Notes under the pieces: model-generated
The model's input: the letters and a program-made list of their open reading frames with translations, nothing else
Told to the model about the DNA's origin: nothing
The model's database searches: none
Source: Argopecten irradians
Taxonomy: Eukaryota; Mollusca; Bivalvia; Pectinida; Pectinidae
Direction of reading: 5' to 3'
Assembly (NCBI RefSeq): GCF_041381155.1
Contig: NC_091137.1
Location: 19,885,655 to 19,949,654 of the forward strand
Length of the DNA: 64,000 nt
In this document: positions 22,901-33,978 of the stretch, in pieces
Layout of the letters: every line of letters begins with the position of its first letter
Position numbering within the stretch: position 1 is the stretch's first letter
Program-made: the position numbers and the translations under genes

Positions 22901-25900
22901 GGAACTGGTAAGAGGATTGTTATTTATATGATAGCTTAATTTTTTCTGCTTTGTTTAGAATAATGTATAACAGGGAAGAACAATTTCGTTGTTGTTCCTT
23001 TCTATTTATCCATTTGATTTTCGGAATCGGAGTAACGCGAGGATTTCCTCTTTGTCACAGTGTAACAGCGGGAAACAATGTAATCGGCTGAAGACTTATC
23101 GATATTTGATACCCAGTGGCGTAGGAAGATGAAACGTAATGGGGGGGGGGCCAAAGGACCTCAATATTTCGTAACAACAACAACCCCCCCTCGCGCGCCT
23201 CAGGAGATACTTGATTTTTTTCATATATCATTACATTTAATCCTTGTACACATCAGTTCTATATAGAAAGTGGCGTCGCTAACAGGAAATTAACGAATAT
23301 GCAAATTAGCGTGGGATTTGGGGGGTCCGCTTTATCCCCTGGAAAAATATTACGTTTTAGAATTTTGATGATTTTGCGAGCGCCGAAGACGCGAGATTTT
23401 GGTGTTTAGGGGGTGCGGGGGTCTACCCCCGGGAAAAAATTGTACGATTTTGAATGGGAGAGATGAGCTTTACAATGCATTTTATTGAATTTGCGAGCGC
23501 CGCAGGCACGTGATTTTGGTGTTTGGGGGGTCCGGGGGTCTCGCCCGGAAAATATTACGATTTAGAATGGCTGAGATGAGTTTTACGATGTTTTTTGATG
23601 AATTTGCAAGTGCTGAAGGCGCAATTTTTTGTTGTTTGGTGGTCCGTGGATCTCCCCCGAGAAAAATATTACGATTTTGAATGGCTGTGATTAGTTTTAC
23701 AATGTATTTTGATGATTTTAAAGCGTTCTTAACACTGTAAATTTTCGATTTAAAGTTACCTGCATTTAGAAATGATAATTGTGAGTGTCGTCATTAAATT
23801 ATGCAACTGAACATACCGGATTCACACCATCGGCAAATTGTTGTGTAACTCAAACTAATAATGAATTGATTGTCTTGCTAAGATATTGAATTTTCATTAT
23901 CAAAGATTTGAATATTACGTGCTTGAACGTTTTAGGAAACGCGCCGCGCAGCGGAAAATTTTCTAAAATGAAGTACAAAAAATGAACAGGAAGACCTTTT
24001 TTCATTCAAATATGCATTTTTAGAACATTTCACTTGGCGAAAATGGGGGGGGGGGGCAAAAAGACATGTTTGCCCCCCTCCGTCCTGGGGAACGGGGGGA
24101 GGGGGGAATTGCCTCCTCTGCCCCTGCCCCTGCCCCCTGCCCCCCACCCCCCACCCTCCCCCACCACCCCCACCCCGCTTCCTACGTCCTTGATACCGAT
24201 TTAAAATGTAATGTTATAATTATTTCCAGACTCGTCATGCAGTAGAAGCAGGAGCTGATGCTATTGCTACACTACCTCCATTATTCTTTAAACCAACCAA
24301 TATAGGTATGATATCAACGTATATATTCCAGAAATCTTAAAACATCTTAAAGAACATTTTTATAAACAATTACGGGACTGGCCATGATGACTTCTGAATC
24401 GTGATTTTCTTGTGGGACTGACCAAAATTTTTAGAACCTCTTTATTTCTTTGTAGTGGAACACATTATAGTTCTGAACTCGCCTTATAAACCCTGCGTCA
24501 ATTGCTTAGACATGTGCACAACTCTTCGCATAAGCACATTGCAGAACGAAGGTTGTCAAGACACATACATATTCGATTGATAGGTGTTCTTTTGTTTTGA
24601 CATGTTAAAAGTTATATGTGCCATAACTGAGGTAAAAATTTGAAGTGGTTTTTTTTTCTTCAAGAACCCATCAGTTTTGACGAATTAAGCTGTGAAAATC
24701 TTTCAACAGACACAGACATCCTTATAGGCATTTGCATTAACACAGAATTTATGTACTGTTGTAGTTTTTGTTTTGATATGATTTAAGCATGTTTAGATGA
24801 AAATACATCAGTTTCTAAAGTTGCTGTGAACTGAAATTGTAAACCACAGCTTTGCTTCTATGTGAACGTGTATACTCATTTCACTGCATTGAAGACGTAA
24901 TCTTTATGGTTGTTGGCAGAACTGCCTTTTGACCACTTATTTAACTTTGTGAACTTAAAACCTATTGTGAGTATTGTAATTCTTTAGATTGTGGTAATTT
25001 TTTGGTGACGAATAACATATTAAAATCTCTTCTTAGTTCGGGAGGATGAAAAGTACAACACATATATAGCTTTAAGGCTTTTATGCAGTATTTTATATGC
25101 TCGGTATTATTAAGGCATACATATAATAACACTGTTTTGTATACTTTGCTGCACTGTGTGCGGTTATTTAGACTTTGATCTGTTGTTCCAGATTCCCTGG
25201 TGTGTGGTATTGTGTAGGGATGTTTCAGACTTTGATGTAATGTTGCAGATGTCCTGGTGCGGTTCTATAAAGGGGTGTTTAAGTTTTAGATGTTATGTTT
25301 CAGATGCCCTGGTGCGGTACTGTAAGGCGGTCGCTGATGAAGCCCCTCACCTGCCTTTTTACTACTACCATCTTCCTGTCATGTCACACGTCTACCGTGA
25401 GTACTTCACTAGTCTAATTGTTTACAGATGCTATCAAAGCTGATCTTAAGGTTGTATTCTTCTGAGGTTTCAGTCCCGTTGAAGTCTCGTTTCAACATAG
25501 ACCAAAGAAGTTATGAGATTTTCAAATATAATTTATCAGTATCTGTAGCAAGTTGCCAGATGCAAATTTTATAAAAAAATTGTATTTCTATTTTTAGTAG
25601 ATTTCTTTATACGGGGATTTTAAGAAATGGCCCATTTGGCGGCCATTTTGAAATTGTGTCTTTTTTCGCTTCAAGTAGAGCCACAGTTTTACCATTTTTT
25701 AATGAAATTGTTTTTACTTAAATCATTACTGCGCCAGCATTTTTAGCTGTATTTAGCTAATTTTTGCTGCAAATCCTTACTAGGTTCGTAGTAATTGAAA
25801 TATTGAACATTAATATGTGAAACGATACACTTTAGTGACTTTATTTTTACATTTAATGGTAATTTGGGCACTTTTATTTTTTACTCTAAAATACTGAAAA

Positions 25901-28900
25901 ATAACAAAAATTCAAATGGGGCAAAAAAGTAAGCACACGGACCCCCAATTTTTCTTCCTGATTTAGAAAGAACAACCGTTTCCCTATTGATATGCAAAAG
26001 AATAACAAAAGTTTAATACCAGAACTTTTTCTATAAAGGGTTAAATTTGGCAAAAATGGCTGAAAATGGTGCATTTGGTAGCACAAAATTAAGGGGTAGG
26101 GGTAGCATATGTTGTTATTCTGAGAAAAAAATATTAGTCTAATTGATCAAAACTGGTTTATTTTAAAGAAGACTACTAGAAAATGAATTCTACAAACATT
26201 CATAAATATCAAACACCTCATTAGGAAATTATGGCTTTAATCTTTATCTTATATGGTCAAAACGGCAAAATTCCCATAAAATCCAATATTTTGTCAACTA
26301 GGTGTATTTGAGTGACAAAATCTCAAAAACGAGCACACGGACATATGTTTTTTCTTCCATTTTCTTTTATGGTATGAACTCTTTTTTCCAAAAATCTATA
26401 TGAGAAAAAAAGTTTAATACAAGAAAATTTTGACTTCTCAGAGGTGTACATCCTTAAGGTCAAAGTTCGTGGAACGTTTCTAGGTGATTTGTTGTATAAT
26501 AGATTATACAGATTGACATCTTTAAGAGTCAAACGTTTCAACTATGACATATTTCCCAGCCTCACTGTAATGAAGTGTGTCGTATTTGTATCTGTGATTC
26601 AAATAAAATATCGAAAACTATTTCGCTTATTGTAGTGAATATGGAAGACTTTTTGATCCGTGCAAAAGAAGAGATCCCTAACCTTGCTGGGGTGAAGTTC
26701 TCTGACAAGGACTTGGTAGACCTGATAGGGTGTAGATTCGTGGAGGATGGACGCTTCAATCTGCTGTACGGGTGTGACGAGGTAAGTGTTCTTTTGATAT
26801 TTTATAAAGGTTTAGGCAAATCCAAGTCTGGAATCTGGTGCCGATACTGGTACCATAAAGTGTATGAGAATCACCGACGTCTGGCGACATATTGCAATGG
26901 AGGTAAAGAGTATATATGTGTGTGTTTTCCTGTGTATTGATGTCGACAATCGTTTTAAATTCCTGATGTTTTCGTGTTTGATAATTTGAGATTACCATTT
27001 AACCCTACTTTCTGTAGATTTGTATCTTGTATAGGTTTTCAATGAACACGGGATTCGAATTCCTCTTAAGCAGCTGGTCGTATTACTGTTTTCTATGTCT
27101 CAGTAAAATCTATGTTTTTGTCACCCATTTCGTTTATCGATTAGGGTTTGTGTAATTGTTTCTTTACCATTAACAGATATTTTTGATATTTTTACCCCGA
27201 ATTATGGTGTAGAGTTATTGTTTTAATCAAATACCACTATTTGTTGCTTCTATAGCAACTGATGGCGGGCCTAGTGACAGGAGCCCACGGAGCAGTTGGC
27301 AGTCTACACAACTTCGCGCCAGATATGTACCACAGAATGATACAGAAGCTGAAGGAAGGCGACTTCAGTAGCGCACGGAATGAACAGATACACGGACAAC
27401 GTCTATGTAGGATCATTTATCGCTATGGTAGGTAAATCATTACAGAAGATCAGTTTTAAAAAGTAATCGTTACATTATTACAAATTAAAAACTGATTGTA
27501 TGCTTCGATTTAACAATTCAATTTTGCCAGCTGAGTGTCCTGTAGGAGTTATTTCCCCTACGTTGATGATATTATTTAGATTTGACATTAAAGCAATGAA
27601 AAATATTAATAATTAATTGAAGTACCATTGGCTGTGAAGAATGTTTAATATTTTGCACGTGCGAAGAGTATACACATAGAGGTTAAAAAGATAGCAAGAA
27701 TGTTGCAGCAATATGCTATATGATCGTTGTTCGTCTATTCGACTTCCAGGTGGTGTATCTATTTTCTCTGCGGAAGCTGATTCTTGGCTACATCGTAGAA
27801 CAGTGCATTGACAAAGCAGTTCCTACTCTCTTTCAGTCCTTCAAACTTTGCATTCAAGAAATCATAAAAAAACATTATTACAAAAATTGTCTTATTCAAA
27901 TATTTGTAATGTCTAAAACTAAAATTACAGTTATATTGGTTCCCAGCCAAGTTGGCATAAAAGGAAATGAAAAGGTTGATAAAGCAGTCAAGCCAAGACT
28001 GTACTTAACACAAACATATTTGAAACTACCATACACCGATATGAAACCTTGCATTTATTCAGCTACATTTTTTTTAAAACTACAACATGACTTAGTCCTC
28101 ATTTATGCAGTCGCATAGATCGAATTGAGGAAGTGGAAGGTCAAAACTGATCATATATATGTGATCAGTGCATCTGATAAGAGGAGAGGATCCTCCTACA
28201 TGCAATGCATGCGATTCTCCTCTCAAGGTAGAGACACTTTATTACACCAAGGGACAGCGGAGAAATGGTCTTTATAGACAGATTGTCTTTAAACACAGGT
28301 TGAATTGTGTTAAAATTGGCCATTTGGGAGAGGTGGTCACTAAGGCGTGTAGTTATGTCGCCTGATCAAAAAGTATCTCCAATTCGTGCTAATTCATGAA
28401 AAAGAACCGACGTTTCAATGTTTTAGCATCTATAATTGCCCGCTACGTACACATATAAAGTGCAAAATAATCAGGATTTTGTATGTTCTAAAGCAACTTC
28501 AAAAGTTTTATGTAATATGTTTTGAAGCGTCAAAGCTGTCGTTAGAGCAAATATGCTTATCTTCTGAAGCCGCTTATTTCAGCATCTTTCAAGGGGTGCA
28601 TACCGATATATAAATGTAAGGGAGGAGTGTCAATGTGGGCCGTCTGGATATGACTGATAAACATAATTTTTCTTAACAGATACCCAGGGTTTAGGACATC
28701 ATGATATGACATACGATTAAGGTCAGGTCGGAGTCCCTTGTGAGTTATGGAGATTAAACTGGACGAGCATTTTGTTTTTTGTCCCGTTTTGTTGGAACCA
28801 AATTAATGATATTTTTGAATGATTTTTCATTAATAAAAATGCATCTATATGTTGAAAATAAAACATTTTGGAAAATATAACTTAATGTCTAAATATAGGT

Positions 28901-29587
28901 CGCAGTGACATAATTTTGTAAAATGTCAATTATGTAATAATGAAGTTCGTCTGGTGCATAATATACCAGAAAAATGTTATATATCATATGCGATTGTATT
29001 GAGCATCCCTGGTAAATAAGGTTAAATGACAAATTAAATTAAGGGTAGAAGTCTACTTTATAACAAGTATGTTTGTAGCCGTATGAGTAACTCCCAAGAA
29101 GCCACATGTTGGTAGTCATAGTTTAGGTTATAGGGTTTAGTTGTACATATCATGGTATGTTTTGATTGCTTTAAAGTTAGATGGATGTATTTGTAGTAAT
29201 AAAACAATTGAACTATAATATTGCCTGATTGTATTGTGTGTAAATATGTAATTGTTTTATATTTGAACGCTTGTCTGTCCGCCCCTAAACTTTGCTAACT
29301 GTTTCGTTGTGTTGACACATCATAGATTTGTTGTCATATTAATTGCCTGCCTTGTCAATAACGATCAAAAATAAACCATAATTAAGTCTATGACAATTAA
29401 TCCTTAGTTTATCTGTTTTTTGACAGGAGCTATTCTGGGTGGAAATGTGGCGGCCCTGAAGCATATTATGTCCCTGATCGGGCTGGATATGGGACCCCCA
29501 AGGGAGCCAATGCGTGCTCTGACACCGGAGGAGTACGCCAATTATAAATCTGAAATTGAAAGTATCGGGTTTATGGACTGGCATTAA
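19904..29587 (+). CDS. NPL: N-acetylneuraminate lyase, 10 exons, complete
   Basis: Cytosolic class I aldolase that cleaves sialic acid into N-acetylmannosamine and pyruvate. Exons: 19904-19912, 20704-20765, 21091-21161, 21740-21827, 22853-22907, 24230-24305, 25304-25396, 26636-26781, 27256-27427, 29427-29587. All junctions are GT..AG and the phases agree; 933 bases encode 310 residues (human NPL is 320). The start has a good context (ACCATGG) and leaves a three-codon first exon. Visible hallmarks are VAAVFTPFDD, the substrate loop NGTTGEG (49-55), the catalytic tyrosine motif FYYYHLP (Tyr near 142) and the Schiff-base lysine in LAGVKFSD (Lys near 172). The C-terminus is SIGFMDWH. An AATAAA follows the stop near 29771. 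The introns hold SINE heads, a hAT-like element, a TTAA-flanked element and a LINE fossil. No disabling change is seen. Confidence 0.96.
22188..22500 (+). mobile_element. Two tRNA-like SINE heads in an NPL intron
   Basis: The second copy (about 22384-22500) has an A-box-like TGGCGCAGTGGTAGA and a B-box GAGTTCGAGTCCC. The first (about 22188-22262) shares TATGTTTGGCTAGGCGATTG and GAGTTCGAGGGCC but lacks the A-box part. They do not fold as true tRNAs, so they are tRNA-derived SINEs or fragments. Confidence 0.6.
23114..24189. mobile_element. hAT-like non-autonomous element, 8-bp target duplication
   Basis: The left end CAGTGGCGTAGGAAG (23114-23128) is mirrored by CTTCCTACG near the right end (24178-24186), whose last few bases have diverged. 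TTGATACC flanks both sides (23106-23113 and 24190-24197), an 8-bp duplication as made by hAT transposases. The interior has about four units of about 120 bp (GCGAGCGCCGAAG..., GATTTTGGTGTTTGGGG...) and long G or C runs. It sits in an NPL intron and stops 40 bp before the acceptor of exon 6. Confidence 0.8.
24036..24176. repeat. G- and C-rich low-complexity tract
   Basis: Runs of G (about 24044-24055) and then C-rich CCCCTGCCCC/CCACC repeats near the right end of the hAT-like element. These are prone to assembly error. Confidence 0.8.
25184..25325 (+). repeat. Triplicated splice acceptor of NPL exon 7
   Basis: The acceptor and first bases of exon 7 (TTTCAG|ATGCCCTGGTGCGG at 25303/25304) are preceded by two similar copies, TTCCAG|ATTCCCTGGTG at 25191 and TTGCAG|ATGTCCTGGTGCGG at 25248, spaced 57 and 55 bp. 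Both upstream copies run into stop codons within about 15 codons. They are likely decayed tandem duplications of the acceptor and could act as decoy sites. Confidence 0.75.
25450..26453. mobile_element. TTAA-flanked non-autonomous element in NPL intron 7
   Basis: The ends GGTTGTATTCTTCTGAGG and, in reverse complement, GGATGTACACCTCTGAG are imperfect inverted repeats, each next to TTAA (25446-25449 and 26454-26457). Internal sequence repeats AGCACACGGAC..TTTTTCTTCC twice (about 25930 and 26332). No coding capacity. It starts about 50 bp after the exon 7 donor. Confidence 0.72.
27740..28300 (+). mobile_element. Decayed LINE 3' part (RNase H region) in NPL intron 9
   Basis: Fragments such as GVSIFSAEA, ITVILVPSQVGIKGNEKVDK and HLIRGEDPPTCNACDSPLKV match the RNase H and C-terminal pattern (WVPSHVGIRGNEKAD; HLLRGEDPP..C..C) of RNase-H-bearing LINEs. 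The pieces lie in different frames with stops between, so it is an old, dead copy. The ends are not clear. Confidence 0.7.
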
Positions 29588-30617
29588 CTGTAGAAATAAG
29601 AAGACACAACTAGAGAGTGCTGCTTTCAAAGCAAATTTGTTCTGAATAAGATGCACGAACCTTTTATTTCGATCATTTGAAATCATCTTATAATTTGTAC
29701 TGGAACATTCTGAAAATAACATTTCATTTATGCAGAGTATTAGATGTGTGTAAGATAAGCACGAGTAACAAAATAAATGTCTTCGGTATTTATAAGTTTG
29801 TTATAATTAATTTTTATTTGTTTTCATACTAAATCCGACTTTCTGATTGGCAGATACTTTATCTTCATGCGTAACTAATTCTATTAAAAACATACCGTAA
29901 AAAAAAGTTTCCTTTATTTTTTTTATTTATGTGCATTTGTACATTCATAACAGATATAGTTTGTGAACGTGATGATTTGAGTGTGAAATCAATAAATGTG
30001 TAAAATCAATAAGTGTGTGAAATCAATTATTGATCTAGATACTGTAAATCACTTTTTGAATATATATTTCACGTTTTTGTTAATTATCGCAAACAATGTC
30101 TGTTAAGTATATACAATTAATCGCGAAATAGAAGTCGCATTGAACTACCGCGAAAGATTTGTCTCGCAAAAATAGGATTGGTTACAGTGTGGGTTAACTC
30201 ATTTTGACGTTATATTGAAATTCTGTAAACAATATTGGCCCATGTAATTCATATTCTTGGTGTACACCACAAACCCCATTGAAGAAATACTGTAAATTTC
30301 CTTTCAAAGTATCCCATATCCGATGAGAGTCTTGTGATAGTTTTGTCATATCAAATTCTTACACGATATTGGTCATTGATGTGTGGGATGAATGTTGATC
30401 TCGTATGGCTTAGCGAAAACGTTGCACACGCGAACGTTTATTACATATGTGTCACGTCCATTACGTCATCATTTTGATGCCAGGTGTACATTCAACAACA
30501 ATTTCGATGCATATTTCGCAGAATAGTTACTATATCCATATTTCACAAAAACGCTTGACAAATACTGATATCCCTGAACATGTAAGGTTGGGTGTAGTTA
30601 GTATGACTATGACCCTG
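29588..30617. other. Intergenic space, convergent 3' ends
   Basis: Holds the NPL 3' UTR (AATAAA near 29771) and the 3' side of the minus-strand orphan gene (AATAAA on the minus strand at 30442-30437). A short triplicated motif (GTGTGAAATCAATAA-like) lies at about 29978-30035. Nothing else is seen. Confidence 0.5.
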
Positions 30618-31490
30618 TTACGCACGTGTCGATTTCCCCACCATTTCTTTGGTGAGTGTGATCGGTGGTAATATAAGAGAACCCTTCTTTTCCAGCCGTA
30701 GAGATTTCGGTATTGATTTCTCCGGACTACATGTCCCAGGGGCTGGTGGATCCTTCTCCGTTATCTTTGGTAGGACTGTGTGTTTATTAAGAATCTTTTC
30801 GGGATTCTCCTGTTCCACCACTAGCCGGTCAAATGTTTCCTGATCATTGTCAGGTTTGTCAGCTTTATCATCGTCTTTACTGGGTCTCACGTCCTCGTCC
30901 CGCACTACTTTGTAAAAAGGATTGACCAACCCTCGAATCGGCGGCAGAGCCCCTCTATGTCTACTAAATATATCCTTTTTCTTATCACCATCATCGTCTT
31001 CCTCCTCTTTTTCCGGTTTCTTTGGTTCTTTTTTCTCTTCTTTGAAATGTTTTTCGAAGAAATGGTTCATTCTTTTTGACATTTCAACGGGTTTGAGAAT
31101 TTTACCAGTCTCTATACTTTCTTGGATCTGTTTTCTGACCTTCCTAAGTCTGCGAAGTCTAGGATGATTGTCCGCTATTTGTTGGTCGATGTCACGGGTA
31201 AAGGCGTGGATTGGTTTCCCGCCATAATACCCGAGCATGCGCTCCTTTACTTTTGTTGCTACACCTTCTCTCCTCATTTTCATACACTGTTTTAACACCT
31301 TTTGACGAATGACGATCCTACGGACGGACATAGTTGATTTTTCCCAGTCTAAAGATTGTTGCAGTTTTTCTCTTGCTATGTGCTCGTCTAAGACGCCCCA
31401 TTTTGATTTGATGACGTCATTGACGATGTAAACGTATTTCCGTTGACTGTTTTCACGCTTTCGAACGATGCCAAGACGTCCTTCATCCAT
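30618..31490 (-). CDS. Unrecognised intronless gene, 290 residues
   Basis: I do not recognise this protein. It is one uninterrupted frame from ATG at 31490 to a stop at 30618-30620. An in-frame TGA lies 15 codons upstream with no obvious acceptor beside the ATG, and a minus-strand AATAAA lies about 180 bp past the stop. The N-terminal half is basic and helical in character (DEGRLGIVRKRENSQRKYVY, HPRLRRLRKVRKQIQESIE). A charged Lys/Glu/Asp stretch follows (KKPEKEEEDDDGDKKK near 160-175), then PIRGLVNPFYKVVRDEDV and a Pro-rich tail. There is no signal peptide or membrane segment. The biased, non-repetitive composition and length suggest a real gene. A retrocopy origin is possible because neighbouring genes are intron-rich. 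Function unknown. Confidence 0.72.
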   Translation of the reverse strand: MDEGRLGIVRKRENSQRKYVYIVNDVIKSKWGVLDEHIAREKLQQSLDWEKSTMSVRRIVIRQKVLKQCMKMRREGVATKVKERMLGYYGGKPIHAFTRDIDQQIADNHPRLRRLRKVRKQIQESIETGKILKPVEMSKRMNHFFEKHFKEEKKEPKKPEKEEEDDDGDKKKDIFSRHRGALPPIRGLVNPFYKVVRDEDVRPSKDDDKADKPDNDQETFDRLVVEQENPEKILNKHTVLPKITEKDPPAPGTCSPEKSIPKSLRLEKKGSLILPPITLTKEMVGKSTRA

Positions 31491-33171
31491 ATTGAATAAA
31501 AGTAGTATTCTTAATAGGTAAACAACTGCTTGTCAAACAATTTTGAGAGAAACAAAAGATAAATTCCTTTCAATAGAAAATGCTGCTATTGAGAAGGTCC
31601 TACATCACTGCATGCCTCACATAGCGTTAATAACCGTTACATACTTCACGTGTCATAGAAGAACCACAACGTGACGGAGTAACCTCTCATCCTGGTGACC
31701 CTGACTTATCTTTTGTGAAGTCGTGTTCTATACGATTGAAGTTGGTTTCATGCAGAAGTCCTTATTTCGGTTAATGGATTTAAAGTCCATTCCTTACTAG
31801 GAAGTCCACAGTTTACAGTCCTGCACTGGTAACTGTATATTCTATCAGGTTAACAGCTCCTTAGTTCGCCTGCCAATTTTAATCTGTAAATAAAAATAGA
31901 CATAATCACTTGCCGTCATCAGACTTGAACGTTAAGATTGTCAGTCCGGCCACTTATATGTTTTACATGGTTAATCCCCAACAAATCTTCAACAGAAAAC
32001 AAATACCTGTGTCTACGAAGGTTCCACTGAATGTCTAGCTGACTCTCGACATTTCAGAACCTTACACAATATGGTGATATGGTAATTTTGAAGTTGAAGT
32101 ATGATGAACAAGATAAGTGGAATACTAGTTCTGAGATAAAAGACATAATGGTTGTTTAAAAACGTATACAGGCCACTTAATGTAATCGCTCTAACATTTC
32201 AGTGAATGCCCAACCGCAAAGAAATTTTTTACCGATAAAGTATCAAAGCGTTCTTTAAAATAGAAGTGAATGTTTAACAGGATGAAACCCCCCTGGTGAT
32301 CGTTGCCTGCTTTGTTTTTACTGTTCAACATCAGTAGAGGTCGCATACATTGACGGATATGCATTGATCAGGCTTAATTGGTAGGTAAAATTAGTCACTT
32401 CAGGGATAAAGTCCTCACCCACTTTGAATACATTTGTAGTGTAAAACTACATGTACTCATTTATAAGCATTTATCTTTAACAAAACCCAGGACTACATTC
32501 GTAGAACAAGTAGAATCAATATTCGACAACGGAGCAGTATCTTTGTATTAAACATGATTAAGCTAACTGACACCTTTGACAAACGAGTAGCGCATGCTAC
32601 TTCAGGCCAGCGCGTGGCGATATACAGAAGACGCCACAATGATATCAAAATACATGCATTTATTTAACCCGAGGCCCGCAGGGGAAAAATCGATAAATTT
32701 TGCGTTATGCAAGAATGTGGATATCATATATCATAAGGTATTTCTCAGATCATTTTTGTCCCGGTACTTTTCTCAAATAAAGAATGCCAATCATGTCGTG
32801 TCATTGTTCGGGGTTTGAACAATGCCATGCTGTACCGACAAGCCAGGATAAAGTTATTATCAATTTTATGTATATACAATATATGCCTTTGTGATGCATT
32901 AAAAAGATATATTAGCTTGTCTTAATAGACCTTGTGCCGTCCGGACATGCCATGTTTACATAAACGTTCTTTACATATAAATTTGTGTAGATTCTTAAAT
33001 ATCACATCGTACCTTGCATTTCCAAGTCAAACAGTAATGAATAGGGAGTATACACAGAGAATGGTTAAAATAAATATGATTCTTAGTGTAAATATGCTTA
33101 AAGTAGTTGTGTGAAAAATAAGATTTCCCATTCCAGTGAATATTGTACACGTGGTAAGATGCTCTTAGGAA
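31491..33171. other. Non-coding stretch, no gene seen
   Basis: AT-rich sequence upstream of the orphan gene. A small hairpin (CATTGTTC/GAACAATG, 32802-32824) is the only structure noted. Short open frames have no recognisable content. Confidence 0.4.
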
Positions 33172-33362
33172 TTTTCGTAATTTCGATTTGTGAGGTATTT
33201 TTGTAATTTCGATTGGTAACCTATTTTCGTGATTTCGATTGGTAAGCTATTCGATTGGTAAGCTTTTCGATTGGTAAACTATTTTCGGAATTTCGATTAG
33301 TGCATATAAGTCATTTTCGTGATATAGATTGTAAGCTATTTTCGTGATTTCGATTGGTAAGC
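33172..33362. repeat. Minisatellite, core TTTCGATTGGTAAGC
   Basis: About seven imperfect copies of a roughly 27-bp unit (TATTTTCGTGATTTCGATTGGTAAGC-like), with some shortened units in the middle (ATTCGATTGGTAAGC). Confidence 0.8.
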
Positions 33363-33909
33363 CTTACGAATGAAAGATGTTTGTTTTCATATTCTTATCT
33401 GTTCTAGTACACGTGTGGGATTATTTGGGACCATATTACCTAGCGCACAATGCTACGTTTACAACACTCTAATGACTGGAGTGCTTGCCAGTGCGAGTCA
33501 GTAAGATTGTGGTATAATTATGTTGCTTCCACATTTCAGAAAGAGACAAACACCTCTGAAATAAACAGCATAAGCTATCCTCATTTCGTTATCTGTTAAT
33601 ATGACATTAAACAATGAAAGACCAAGCGTTATATGTCCTCACACAGTACTCACAAAAAGTTGTTTGTGTACATGCTATATATTTATAATTAGTCTACAGA
33701 CTGTCTAATAAGGTAGATAGTCACCTTCCGGTTTTATCTGAAGAATTCCGTTATTGCTTTTTGTTGTTGTTTGTGTAATTTTATATACAATGGGATCGGG
33801 CACAAGTTTTCCAACTTAAATGAAGCCCTCTTCCTACATAATTATAATTAATTATATGACAAAGAACACAAAAATGGCAAAATATACATATTTACAAGAT
33901 TTTAGTTTT

Positions 33910-33978
33910 AGAGAGAGAGAGAGGGGGGAGAGAGAGTTTATTTTAACATATGTATATACATTTGTTAAAATAAACTCT
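33910..33978. repeat. (GA)n tract followed by a perfect 16-bp inverted repeat
   Basis: A GA/G-rich run (33910-33937) overlaps the left arm AGAGTTTATTTTAACA (33933-33948), which is exactly complemented by 33963-33978 across a 14-base loop. It may be a degenerate small element or a chance cruciform. Confidence 0.65.
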
